From Plasmopara viticola (taxonomy: Eukaryota > Oomycota > Peronosporomycetes > Peronosporales > Peronosporaceae), in contig MBPM02000119.1 of NCBI GenBank assembly GCA_001695595.3, forward strand, positions 108,763 through 172,762: a stretch of 64,000 bases of DNA, read 5' to 3'. The translations under genes were made by a program, and so were the position numbers. Below are positions 1 through 10,261 of this stretch, in pieces. The notes beneath the pieces are model-generated. The model saw only the letters and a program-made list of their open reading frames with translations, searched no databases and was not told where the DNA came from. Numbering within the stretch: the first letter of the stretch is position 1; every line of letters starts with the position of its first letter.

Positions 1-174
1 ACCACTTGCGACTTCCCACAGGTCCCTCTCCTCTAGCACCATCTGCATCTTGAACTTCCAGGTGTGAAAGTTAGTGCCGTCGAACTTGTTGATTCGACTT
101 GGGATAGACGCGTCCATGGTGGCGAAGGCAGAGTCAGAGAAGGGGGAGGCAGAGTCGGCGGGGCTTGGGCTCAT
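1..174 (-). pseudogene. A0: Gag N-terminus of a family A copia element, cut by window edge
   Basis: This reads as 58 codons on the minus strand from an ATG at 172-174. It begins MSPSPADSAS and runs through DGTNFHTWKFKMQMVLEE to EVASG at the window edge. This is the Gag start shared by the other family A copies here. The ATG lies inside the primer-binding site (164-178), four bases from the LTR. The frame is open as far as it goes, so this could be the start of an intact element outside the window. Gag would form the virus-like particle in the cytoplasm. Confidence 0.85.
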
Positions 175-178
175 AACC

Positions 179-458
179 TGTTGAAAAGGTCGAAGTGAGC
201 ACTAGTTGGCAAAATGCAAGTGAATATATTTAAAAAGGTCCTTAGTTCGCAACTACATGCTACCTCTAAGCCAATGATTTATCGAAGCCAATCAGAGCAA
301 CTCACCATCCGGGCGCAATCATCTTCCCATCCCGAAACCGATCATTTGCCCATCTTGAACCCGCTCCCTCAGTCAGTCATCAACTGATTGCAGATACCAA
401 TACTTACTGATATGTAGTCGCTGGTCGAGGCGTATCATCACCAGCATCTTCGACAACA
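179..458 (-). repeat. Family A LTR (280 bp), 5' LTR of A0
   Basis: On the minus strand it starts TGTTGTCGAAG and ends TTTTCAACA, directly followed by the primer-binding site. It carries two inverted CCAAT boxes, an AT-rich stretch and an initiator-like motif near its end. It has one copy of the 22-bp U3 repeat. On the far side it abuts a plus-strand pol tail instead of host DNA or a target duplication. Confidence 0.9.
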
Positions 459-685
459 GGTACCACTTTGTTCGTGAGAAGGTTGAGGACGGTCAGGTGT
501 TGTTAGAGTTCTGTCCAACTCAAGACATGCTGGCTGACATCATGACCAAGCCTATTGGTGCCGCGCAATACAGTTTACTTCGATGTCGACTTGGGATTCA
601 AGGTATTGAAGCTGTCGAGTCGAGTGGGAGTGTTGTCGAAGATGCTGGCGCAGAAACGCCTCGACCAGCGGCTATATATCGGTAA
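459..685 (+). pseudogene. Family A pol tail (RNase H C-terminus), plus strand
   Basis: The reading frame starts at 461 with YHFVREKVEDGQVLLEF and continues CPTQDMLADIMTKPI, the conserved end of the copia RNase H/tether region. The frame crosses the LTR boundary at 631 and stops at 683-685 after the ending TPRPAAIYR, which is encoded by the LTR. Everything upstream (RT, integrase, gag) is missing. It is inverted relative to the elements on both sides. Confidence 0.85.
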
Positions 686-910
686 GTACGGGTATCTGCA
701 ATCAATTGATGACTGACTGAATGAGCGGGTTCAAGATGGGCAAAAGATCGGTTTCAGGATGGGAAGATGATTGCGTCAGGATTGTAAGTCTCTCTGATTG
801 GCTTAGATAAATCATTGGCTTAGAGGTAGCATGTAGTTGCGAACTAAGGACCTTTTAAATATATTCACTTTGCATTTTGCCATCTTCCGCTCAAGTGACC
901 TTTTTCAACA
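631..910 (+). repeat. Family A LTR (280 bp), 3' LTR of the plus-strand pol tail
   Basis: It starts TGTTGTCGAAG and ends TTTTTCAACA. It has the same length and structure as the minus LTR at 179-458, in opposite orientation. Its right end cuts directly into the A1 RNase H region, with no recognisable target duplication. Confidence 0.9.
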
Positions 911-2401
911 GAATGTACCAAAACACGCGCTTGAGAGCTTGCCAATGCGTAGGGCATGGATCAGCAGCGATTGAGAAAGAACTCCCACTGCAGCGGCGAG
1001 GTCCGGCCGCGTCCCGACCATGAGATACATGAGGCACCCAACCGCATTTCGGTACGGAACATTTGCCATCGTTGTACTGTGCTGGCAGCCGCCCTCGCAC
1101 ATTGTCTTCGTCAGCTTGAGGCCAGGCTCTTGGGGTGTCTTGACCGGGTTGCTGTTCACCATGCCGAACTTTGTCAAAATGTCTTTGGCGAACTTGGTCT
1201 GACGCATTGTCACAATACCAGCAGAACGATCCTGTTCAATTTCGATGCCCAGGAAATACTTGAGATCACCTAAGTCAGTCATTTCGAAACGCTCGCTTAG
1301 TGCTTGCTTAGTTGACTTGAGCATCCTGTCGTCACTGCTCGCGAGAACCAAATCATCAACGTAAAGAGCCTCAAAAATCATGTGCTGGTCATCTCGCTTC
1401 ACGTATACACAATGATCGGCTTCGCACTTCTTGAATCCCAGCATAATCATGAACTTGTCAATCGTCTGATTCCACATGCGAGGTGACTGTTTCAATCCGT
1501 AAAGCGACCGCTTGAGCTGACAAACATGATCTGGCTGGCGTTCGTCCTCGTAACCTTGTGGCTGAGCCATGTAAATGTCTTCATCGAGAGACCCATTCAA
1601 GAAGGCTGTCTTGACATCCATCTGGTGCACTTTAAGTCCGTACATGGCTGTCAAACTGAGGAGAATCCGTATTGAAGTAAACTTGGCCACCGGTGCAAAT
1701 TTTTGATCATAGTCGATACCGTGCTTTTGCGAAAATCCTTTGGCGACAAGTCGAGCCTTGAATCGCTCGATCCCTCCTGCTTGATTCTCCTTGACTCGAA
1801 ACACCCATCGACAGCCAATAGCTTTTCGTCCTCGAGGCAACGGCACCAACGACCATGTCTTGTTTTTGCGGAGGGAGTCGATTTCCGAGTCGCATGCCTC
1901 TTTCCGCTTGGCCGCGTTGCTAGATTCCATTGCCAACTTGTACGTAGTTGGCACTTCTCCCACTGAATCTACAACAAAGGCCGCTTCAAAATCGCCATCC
2001 CCGTGAGCCACTGCTGACATCTCGTCCAGTGACATCTGTGGTCGGCTTTGGCGCTTGGGCCTTGGGGAGTCTGCAACCTTCTCTAGCGATCGCGACCGCT
2101 GAATACGCTTGCTTCCTGGTTCGACCTCCACATCCGGAGCCGAAACTTCTTCTTGCTCGCAGTCAGTCCCACTAGATCCTGCCGAACAATCGCTTGCATC
2201 ATCTTCAATAATCAATTCATTGCTGTCATAACTTCGTCTCCCACTGTCGAAGACATCCTCCATGAACTGTGCGTCGCGGCTCACAAGTACTCGACCACTC
2301 ACAATTTCTTCAAAGCGGTACGCTTTTTCGTGATCCGAGTAACCAAGAAATCGGCACCGCACCGATCGAGCATCAAACTTGGTCCGTTTTTCCTTCGGCA
2401 C
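911..2401 (-). pseudogene. A1: reverse transcriptase region of family A pol
   Basis: The open stretch covers the integrase C-terminal linker (PKEKRTKFDARSVRCRFLGY), a low-complexity acidic linker, and the RT. RT motifs are WVFRVKEN, LVAKGFSQ, DVKTAFLN, LYGLKQSPRMW and ALYVDDLVLAS. The catalytic YVDD is intact. It ends near GTRPDLAAAVGVLSQ, where a frameshift occurs, and it is then truncated at 910 by a plus-strand LTR. Nearly all of RNase H is therefore missing. A one-base insertion near 2424 puts it out of frame with the integrase upstream. Confidence 0.9.
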
Positions 2402-2450
2402 TTGAACGTACGCGTGGCAACCAGAAAACCTTAAGGTTTGCCAGAAGCGG

Positions 2451-3572
2451 TTACTTGCCGGTCCAAATTTGATGAGGTGACATGTCGGACTTGATAGCGC
2501 GCGCTGGGCACCGATTCTGTAGGAAAGTGGCAGTCATGACGGCTTCACCCCGGTAAGACCTTGGCAAGTTGGCGTGCTCTAGCATACAGCGAGCACATTC
2601 CACAAGCGTCCGTTTCATTCGCTCTGCAACGCCATTTAGCTGGGGTGTGTACGGCGGTGTCAATTTCTGTACAATACCACGCTCTGCACAGAACTTCGTC
2701 ATGGCGCCGTTCACGTATTCTCCGCCATTATCGCAACGAAGTGTCTTGACGCGGCGGCAAGTTTGGTTTTCCGCTAGCGCAACAAATTCTGCAAACTTGT
2801 CGGATACTTCAGACAGCAAGAAGACAACGCAAAAATGCGACTTTTTGTCAACAAATGTAACGAAATAGCGCTTGCCTCCAAACGTTGGTGATTGCATGGG
2901 ACCGCACACGTCGCTGTGAATAGTCTCCAACACGTGTTTGGCACGACTTGGGGAGGAGTTCATAAAGCTCACCCGCGCCTGTTTGCCCAGCGCACAGCCC
3001 TCGCATGTTTCCCACTGAGTAGCTGTCTTAAGGTTGATACCAATTCCATACTTCTTGACAATGGCATCTAGACCGCCGTAACCAATGTGGCCAAGTCGAA
3101 GGTGCCAGAGGTACGACGTGGTGTCCCCATGGCATCCCGACGAACTGGTCACATTGGCTGCGTCAACATTGACAGGCGTCATGCAGAGCCTGAACAAACC
3201 CTTGCCTTCGCGAACACCAAGCTTCCAACGAACATCTTTAGCTTCGGCAGAACATCCATCGCGCTCAAACGTGACCGGACCAATATCCTTCGTAAAGTGT
3301 CCAACGGAAAAAAGATTGCGCGAAAGCTTTGGGATGTGCCACACTGTAGTAAGCACACCCTTCTTGAGTCCGCGCGATGTAGCCATAGACATAACAATGT
3401 CACCCCTGCCCACTGCCTGAACCACTCCATCATCTGCAAGATGCACGTCCATCGGTGAGATTGTCTTGTAATTCTTCATGTACTCTCGCGAGTACGTCAT
3501 GTGCTGCGTCGCACCCGAGTCGACCAGCCACACAGAACTTGACTTGGTGGTACTCCCACCAACCGAAAACAA
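2451..3572 (-). pseudogene. A1: protease and integrase region
   Basis: In order this contains the aspartic protease (WLVDSGATQHMT), the GAG-pre-integrase zinc region (WHLRLGHIGYGG then CEGCALGKQ), and the integrase core. The core has HSDVCGP, LRCDNGGEY and NGVAERMKRT, so D, D and E are all present. The stop at 2451 replaces a lysine codon in the motif WTGKKPLLANL (AAA to TAA). The segment is in the same frame as gag, separated by one nonsense codon. Confidence 0.9.
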
Positions 3573-4413
3573 AAATTCGCCAGAGTAATCCTCACTCTGC
3601 GTGACATTAGCGCGTTGCGTCCTTTGACGCTCTCCATTCTCTCGAATTCGAGCCGGACATTTTGCGATCCAGTGCCCTTGCTCGCCGCATTAGTGGCAGG
3701 TACTCGTGGGCTTCATTGAGACTTGTCGTCCCTTGCGCCGTCCATTGTCCGCTGACACGAATGCTTGCACCTGACCGTGCACGGCTCCATCGACGCCGCC
3801 ATCGTGTTCTTTGCGCTTCATATCCTCGTGAAGCAGCCGAGACGTCACAAGCTCCCAAGACAGCGAGTCGGCTCTTGACTTTAATGCTGGAATGAGGAAT
3901 GCGAACGACTCACTGAGACTTGCAAGAAGCGTGATCACCAAGTCGTCCTCGCTTACTGGAGCACCAACCGCGTCGAGTTGCTTCGCTAAAGTCTTCATCT
4001 TGTTGATATGCGCGAGCACATCCTCACCTTCTTCCATCTTGGCCGTGAAGAAACGACGACGAAGAAAGAGCTTGTTGGCCAAACTCTTCTTCTCGAAATG
4101 TCCCTCGAGCCTTGACCATGCATCGTGCGCACCACTTGACGACCGCACCAGTGGCAGTTGCGAGTCTTCCATCGCAAGACAGATTATCGCTAAAGCTAAG
4201 TCGACTGATCCATCGCATTCGTGCAGTGCTCCAGCTTGATCTCACCACTTGCGACTTCCCACAGGTCCCTCTCCTCCAGCACCATCTGCATCTTGAACTT
4301 CCAGGTGTGAAAGTTGGTGCCGTCGAACTTGTTGATTCGACTTGGCATAGACGCGTCCATGGTGGCGAAGGCAGAGTCAGAGAAGAGGGAGGCAGAGTCG
4401 GCGGGGCTTGGGC
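3573..4413 (-). pseudogene. A1: Gag, with damaged start and nonsense in the zinc knuckle
   Basis: The Gag core MEDSQLPLVRSSSGAHDAWS is followed by FLRRRFFTAKMEEGEDV and the VTSRLLHEDMKRKE helix. A stop at 3690-3692 lies inside the CCHC knuckle, where a tyrosine codon reads TAA, and the frame then continues into the protease. A deletion of about 24 bp near 4196 removes part of the KRKSRKALA segment. The usual start is lost: the primer site reads GGTTATAGCCC with two bases missing from the ATG, so neither canonical initiation nor normal priming is likely. Confidence 0.85.
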
Positions 4414-4420
4414 TATAACC

Positions 4421-4721
4421 TGTTGAAAAGGTCGAAGTGAGCACTACTTGGCAAAATGCAAAGTGAATATATTTAATGGTCCTTAGTTCGCAGCTACATG
4501 CTACCTCTAAGCCAATGATTTATCTAAGCCAATCAGAATGACTCACCACTCGGGCGCAATCATCATCCCATCCGGGCGCAATCATCTTCCCATCACGAAA
4601 CCGATCTTTTGCCCATCTTGAACTAGCTCCCTAAGTCAGTCATCAACTGATTGCAGATACCGGTACTTACCGGTATGAAGTCGCTGGTCGAGGCGTTTCT
4701 TTCACGGCATCTTCGACAACA
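4421..4721 (-). repeat. Family A LTR (301 bp) shared by A1 and A2
   Basis: Its U5 end (4421) abuts the A1 primer-binding site and its U3 end (4721) abuts A2 pol, so one LTR serves two tandem elements. It contains a perfect inverted repeat, ATACCGGT-ACTT-ACCGGTAT, at 4657-4676. Beyond the U3 end, about 35 bp (4722-4756) resemble a second, partial LTR start. Confidence 0.85.
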
Positions 4722-7044
4722 CCAGTATCTTGCCGAGGCGCATTCTTGTCAACAGAGGCGTCTTGACCGGCTTGCTATCTTGCATGCCAAACTTGCTCAG
4801 AATTGACTTGAAAAACTTGGTTTGTCGCATCGTGACTCGACCGGATACTTGGTCTTGACCGATTTCCATACCGAGAAAGTACTTAAGCTCGCCGAGGTCA
4901 GTCATCTCAAATCGGTCGCCTAGCGCACGCTTGGTGGAGACAAGGAGCGAGTTGTTGCTGCTTGCTACAATGAGATCATCCACGTCCAGCACAACAATAA
5001 CCATATCGTCGTCCACGCGCTTGATGTAGACACAGTGATCGGACTCACACTTGCTGAAATTCATCTTGATCATAAAGTCGTCGATGGTTTGGTTCCACAT
5101 GCGCGGTGATTGCTTAAGACCGTACAACGAACGCTTCAGCTTACATACATGATCTTGTTTGTTTTCGCTCACATATCCTTCAGGCTGCTGCATATAAATT
5201 TCTTCATCCAGAACTCCGTTTAAGAAAGCAGTCTTCACGTCCATCTGATGTAGCGTCAAACCGTACTTGGCAGCCATACTCAACGCGATGCGAATTGAAG
5301 TAAACTTCGCCACCGGCGCAAATGTCTCCTCATAATCAACTCCAAACTTTTGTGAAAATCCCTTGGCAACGAGTCGCGCCTTGAACCGCTCGATAATCCC
5401 ATCTTGGTTTTCCTTGACTCGAAACACCCATCTGCAGCCGATCGCTTTGCGTCCTTTAGGCAGAGGAACAACATCCCAAGTCTTGTTCTTGTGGAGTGAC
5501 TCTAGCTCCGAGTCGCATGCAGCTTTCCATTGGCCCGCGTCACTGGATTCCATCGCCGACTTAAACGTTGTCGGCAATTCTCCCACTGAATACACGACGT
5601 GGGCGGCTTCGTAGCCCTCTTCGCGAATTGTAGCCAGAGCCGACATTTCTTCGAGTGTCGAGCGTTGGTATTTGGGCACATGACGCTTGGGCTGCGGAAC
5701 TTCGGTCACCTTTTCCAAAGATTGAGTACGAGTGTGCCGCTTGCTTCCCAATTCGAAGTCCGTACTTGCGTCTTGTGCCTCATCCTGCTCTTGCTCAATC
5801 TCGTTTTCGTCGTCCGTCGATATTCCTTCATCCTCATCATGAATCTCGACAATAGTGCTTTTATTTTCGACAGCCGTTCTTCCACTGTCGAAAGTGTCTT
5901 CCTTGAACTGAGCATCACGACTCATAACGATTCGACCAGTCGACAATTCTTCAAAGCGATACGTCTTTTGGTGCTCCGAGTAGCCCAAAAATCGACACAA
6001 TATTGCTTTCGCATCCAGTTTCGAGCGCTTTTCCTTCGGAACATGCGCGAACGCGTGACAACCAAACACTTTCAAGTTGGCTAATACTGGTTTCTTGGCT
6101 GTCCAAAGCTCGAAAGGTGACGTCTGGTGCTCGATAGCACGCGATGGACACCGATTTCGAAGAAACATTGCTGTCATAACTGCTTCTTCCCAGTAGTGTT
6201 TGGCGAGACCCGCGTGCTCCAACATGCACCTTGCGCATTCCACAAGCGTCCGATTCATACGCTCCGCAACTCCGTTAAGCTGCGGTGTGTACGGCGGCGT
6301 ATACTTGAGCACAATTCCATTATCCGAGCAAAACTTGGCCATTTTCGTGGATGCATACTCGCCACCGTTGTCACTGCGAGGAGAATTTACGCGTTTGCCG
6401 GTCTGCTTTTCTGCGAATGCCACAAAATTGGCGAACTTGTCCACGACTTCTGACTTGCTCTTGATCAGATAGACGACGCAATATCTTGACTTGTCGTCGA
6501 TGAACGTCACGAAGTAGCGCTTGCCACTAAACGTTGGAGAGCTCATGGGACCGCACACATCGCTGTGTATAACCTCCAAAAGCTCATTTGCTCGATCCGT
6601 CGACATCGATCGGAACCGTACACGAGTCTGCTTACCCAGTGCACAGCCATCACAAATCTCCTACTTGTTCACAGACGTAATGTCGATTCCAGTGGCGAGA
6701 TTCTTCCTCACGATTGCGTTCAGCCCGTCGTGACCAATATGACCAAGTCGAAGATGCCACAAATATGAAGTGTCCTCGTTGCTTGTCAAAGTCTTGACCG
6801 TATTTGCTTCTTCACGAGCAACCGGAGTCATGTGCAGCCGAAATAATCCTTTTCCTTCGCGCGCACCGATTTTCCACTTGACACCTTTTGTTTTGGCAAA
6901 GCATCCCTCCTTGTCGAAAACAACAGGCCCGACGTCCTTGGTAAAGCGACCAACTGAAAACAAATTTCTCGACAACTTGGGGATGTGCCACACATTTGTC
7001 AACACACCCTTCTTAATTCCGTGGGACGTCATCATAGCCATCAC
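4722..7044 (-). pseudogene. A2: pre-integrase, integrase and RT region of pol
   Basis: The frame runs from GIKKGVLTNVWHIPKLSRN through the zinc-binding HLRLGHIGHDGL, the integrase core (HSDVCGP, PRSDNGGEY, NGVAERMNRT) and the RT (WVFRVKEN, LVAKGFSQ, DVKTAFLN, LYGLKQSPRMW). The RT active site reads LDVDD instead of LYVDD. A tryptophan codon is TAG at 6661-6663 (NK*EICDG). The 3' end is truncated just after SKPVKTP and runs into LTR sequence, so RNase H is absent. From 6606 to 4702 the frame is open for 634 codons. Confidence 0.9.
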
Positions 7045-7048
7045 AATG

Positions 7049-8068
7049 TCACCGCTGCCAATAGCTTTGTACGACGCCGTCGTCTGCCAGATGTACGTCG
7101 ATAGAGGGAAAAGTCTTGTAGCTCCTCATGAACTTCTTGGAACTTGTCATATGCTGAGTCTCCCCCGAATCGACCAGCCAGACGTCATTCGGCTTGACAG
7201 AGCCACTGCTACCGCCAACCGAGAAAAGATAGTCACCAGAATCTTCAATCTGCGCGACGTTTGCCCGCTGCGATCGATATCGCTCAGCATCATTCTGGAC
7301 TCGCGAGGGGCAATCTGCGATCCAGTGTCCTTGTTTGCCGCAATTATGGCACGCACCAGTCTTCTTCACCGGTCGTCCTTTGCGCTTCGCATCCTTCATC
7401 ATGAACGCTTGACCAGACGCAGCTCCATCGCCGCCCTGCTCCTTGCGCTTCATATCCTCATGGAGAAGTCGAGACGTCACCAGCTCCCAGGTCAAAGTGT
7501 CTGCACGAGATTCCAATGCAGTAATGAGAAACTGGTACGAGTCATTAAGACTCCCAAGAAGCGTGATAACCAAGTCGTCCTCGCTCACCGGGACACCTAC
7601 AGCATCGAGCTGCTCCGCTAGCGTCTTGAGCTTGTTGATGTGTTCCAGAACATCATCACCTTCTTCCATCATTGTAGTGAAAAACCGTCGACGAAGAAAG
7701 AGCTTGTTTGCGAGGCTCCTCTTCTCAAAGTGTCCTTCCAGTCGCAACCATGCATCATGCGCACCACTTGACGACCGGACCAGTGGCAGTTGCGAGTCTT
7801 CCATCGCAAGACAGATTATCGCTAGCGCTTTCCGAGACTTCCTCTTGTAAGTCGACTGATCCATCGCATTCGTGCAGTGCTCCAGCTTGATCTCACCACT
7901 TGCGACTTCCCACAGGTCCCTCTCCTCCAGCACCATCTGCATCTTGAACTTCCAGGTGCGAAAGTTGGTGCCGTCGAACTTGTTGATTCGACTTGGCATA
8001 GACGCGTCCATGGTGGCGAAGGCAGAGTCAGAGAAGGGGGAGGCAGAGTCGGCGGGGCTTGGGCTCAT
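7049..8068 (-). pseudogene. A2: Gag and protease region
   Basis: It starts at the ATG at 8066-8068 inside the primer-binding site (8058-8072), MSPSPADSAS. It contains the Gag core, the knuckle CHNCGKQGHWIADC and the protease motif. The protease reads DSGETQH where the family has DSGATQH, an alanine-to-glutamate change beside the catalytic aspartate. The frame ends at 7049 because one extra A shifts GVVQAIGSG. Gag itself is intact for about 290 residues. Confidence 0.92.
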
Positions 8069-8072
8069 AACC

Positions 8073-8375
8073 TGTTGAAAAGGTCGAAGTGAGCACTAGT
8101 TGGCAAAATGCAAAGTGAATATATTTAAAAAGGTCCTTAGCTCACAACTACATGCTACCTCTAAGCCAATGATTTATCGAAGCCAATCAGAACAACTCAC
8201 CATCCGGGCGCAATCATCTTCCCATCCGGGCGCAATCATCTTCCCATCCCGAAACCGATCATTTGCCCATCTTGAACCCGCTCCCTCAGTCAGTCATCAA
8301 CTGATTGCAGATACCAATACTTACCGATATGTAGTCGCTGGTCGAGGCGTATCACCACCAGCATCTTCGACAACA
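8073..8375 (-). repeat. Family A LTR (303 bp), 5' LTR of A2
   Basis: It has TG...CA ends and two copies of the 22-bp U3 repeat. The initiator-like motif is at 8105-8120; a start at about 8116 would give a leader of only about 48 nt before the ATG at 8068. Its outer end joins plus-strand family B pol in the integrase core. Confidence 0.92.
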
Positions 8376-9220
8376 CAGGTAACAGTCCCATATGCGCATC
8401 AAACCAACGGAACAGCTGAGCGCGCAATAAGGACGATTGTGACTATTGGACGCAGCATACTACATCACGCTAAACTGGACAAGAGTTTTTGGGGAGAGGC
8501 CGCTATGACTGCAATATACATCAAGAACCGCCTTCCCTCACCAAACATAAAGAACAAGACTCCATTCGAGATCATTCACAAGCTCGAGCCAAGCGTTGGA
8601 TATATGCGTGTCTTTGGGTGTCGGGCCTACGTTTTGACTCCGAAAGAAAAGAGGCTCAAGCGGGACCCCAAGTCTCGAGTTGGTTTGTTTGTGGGCTATG
8701 AAGAAGTGTCCAAAGCATAACGAGTCTACGACATTCAAACTCAGCAAATAGTGATCAGTCGGGACGTAAAATTTGATGAATCAAGTTTTGATGATTTGGA
8801 AGTCAACATTTTTGACGACATTGAGGAAGCAAACATGGACTTCGACTCACTCGAAATAGAAGACGACGGCTTTACATACACGACGAACTTCAAGCAAACT
8901 GGTAAGCGCAAGCAGCGTCAATCAGAAAGAGCTTCAAGTCCCGAGTATCGTGAAGCAGGACTGGATGAAACAAAGGCTCCTGAAGAAATGGACTCACGTC
9001 GAACCAAGCGACAATCTCGTATGCAATCAGGATCTAGCATTAATCAAGAATCACAGGCTTCCGAAGACGAAAACATCGACTCAACTTCACCGACATTCTG
9101 GCGTGCGAGTGTGTACGCTGTCGAAGTTTACGACTTATCCGAGCCAACCACTTATCAAGAAGCTATAAGTGGACCCGATCAGCTTCATTGGCGCAAAGCC
9201 ATCCGTGCGGAACTTGATTC
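8376..9220 (+). pseudogene. B1 (first part): integrase C-terminal half of family B pol
   Basis: The plus-strand frame begins QVTVPYAHQTNGTAERAIRT, which carries the integrase catalytic Glu. It continues through FWGEAAMTAIYIKNRLPSP, the GCRAYVLTPKEKR motif and the acidic linker, to WRKAIRAELDS at the start of RT. One nonsense codon (8718-8720, a tyrosine codon in SKAYRVYD) breaks an otherwise single frame. The left part of the element is absent and the right side is cut by an LTR. The pol sequence appears to resume at 31792 after a gap of about 20 codons. Confidence 0.88.
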
Positions 9221-9534
9221 TGAAGAAGCTCGAGTGTGCACTAGTTGCTAAAATGCAAAGTGAATATATTTAAAAGGTCCTTAGTTCGCAACTACATGCT
9301 ACCTCTGAGCCAATGATTCATTTAAGCCAATCAGAACAACTCACCATCCGGGCGCAATCATCTTCCCATCCGGGCGCAATCATCTTCCCATCCCGAAACC
9401 GATCTTTTGCCCATCTTGAACCCGCTTCCTCAGTCAGTCATCAACTGATTGCAGATACCGATACTTACCTATATGTAGTCGCTGTTCGAGGCGTTTGTCC
9501 GCCAACATCTTCGACAAGAGTCGTATCCTCAACA
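9221..9534 (-). repeat. Family A LTR (314 bp), 3' LTR of A3, with unusual U5 end
   Basis: On the plus strand it begins TGAAGAAGCTCGAG in place of the usual TGTTGAAAAGGTC. This end is shared, inverted, with the LTR at 31514-31791. Its U3 end has an extended start (TGTTGAGGATACGACTC), which changes the LTR-encoded polyprotein tail to EDTTLVEDVGGQTPRT. It carries two 22-bp U3 repeats. Confidence 0.88.
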
Positions 9535-10261
9535 CCCCCACACGACTCGTCAGCGCTTGGAGACTTGATGCCCAATTTGTTCCGAAGATTTTGAAATTGG
9601 ACCGCAGTTATTGGCTTGGTCATGATGTCAGCGAAAATGTTGTGCGTCGAACAATACTGCAGCATGACTTGACCATCTTCTACTTTCTCCCGCACGAAGT
9701 GGTACCGAATGTCGATATGCTTGGTGCGCTTGGAAACTCTGGATTCTTGGCCAAAGCGATAAACCTGATTGTCCTCGTAGATCTTGATCGCTTGACTCTT
9801 GATATTTCACCAAGCTCGCACAGAAAGGTTTTTAACCAAGCTGCCTCTTGAGCTGCTTCTGTCAAAGCCATATACTCTGCTTCTGTAGAAGAAAGTGCCA
9901 CTGTCCGTTGTTTCTTGCTTCTCCAGCTGATGCAACCTCCATTCATCATGAACGCATAACCGCTTGTGCTTCTTCGGGTTTCCAAATCGCCTCCCCAATC
10001 TGCATCGGAATAGCCTCGAAGTCCTTCTTGGTCTTGAGCTTGAAATGTAATGCCGTGCGTCTTTGTTCCTTGAATGAATCGGAAGACCCTTTTGAGTGCC
10101 TGCCAGTGAGTTGGACATGGGTCCGAGGCAAATAGGCTGAGTACTCCCACTGAGGCTGCTAGGTCCGGCCGAGTCCCGACCATCAAGTACATGAGGCAAC
10201 CAACGGCATTTTGATAAGGGACTTTTGCCATCGTCTCTTCATGACAACACCCCCTTCGCAC
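9535..10261 (-). pseudogene. A3: RT C-terminus and RNase H
   Basis: RNase H motifs are GYSDADWGGD and SSTEAEYMAL, followed by KNPEF and the tail IMTKPITAVQF. Where other copies have KIYEDNQGS, this copy reads RSRSTRTIRF. A shifted segment flanked by compensating indels has removed the EDN catalytic aspartate. The same lesion occurs in A6 (30786-31252). A further one-base deletion at about 9736 shifts the frame after KNPEF. Confidence 0.88.

Noticed and set aside
6770..7621. Long open frame (283 codons) on the plus strand across A2 protease and Gag
   Set aside because: It is the antisense of an established gag-pol frame, has no recognisable domain, and similar antisense frames appear over the other copies (for example 35552-36187). 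Composition alone explains it.
4421..8375. A2 as a clean insertion with its own two LTRs
   Set aside because: No matching 5-bp duplication; the left LTR abuts the A1 primer site and the 3' end of A2 pol is missing. A recombination joint fits better.
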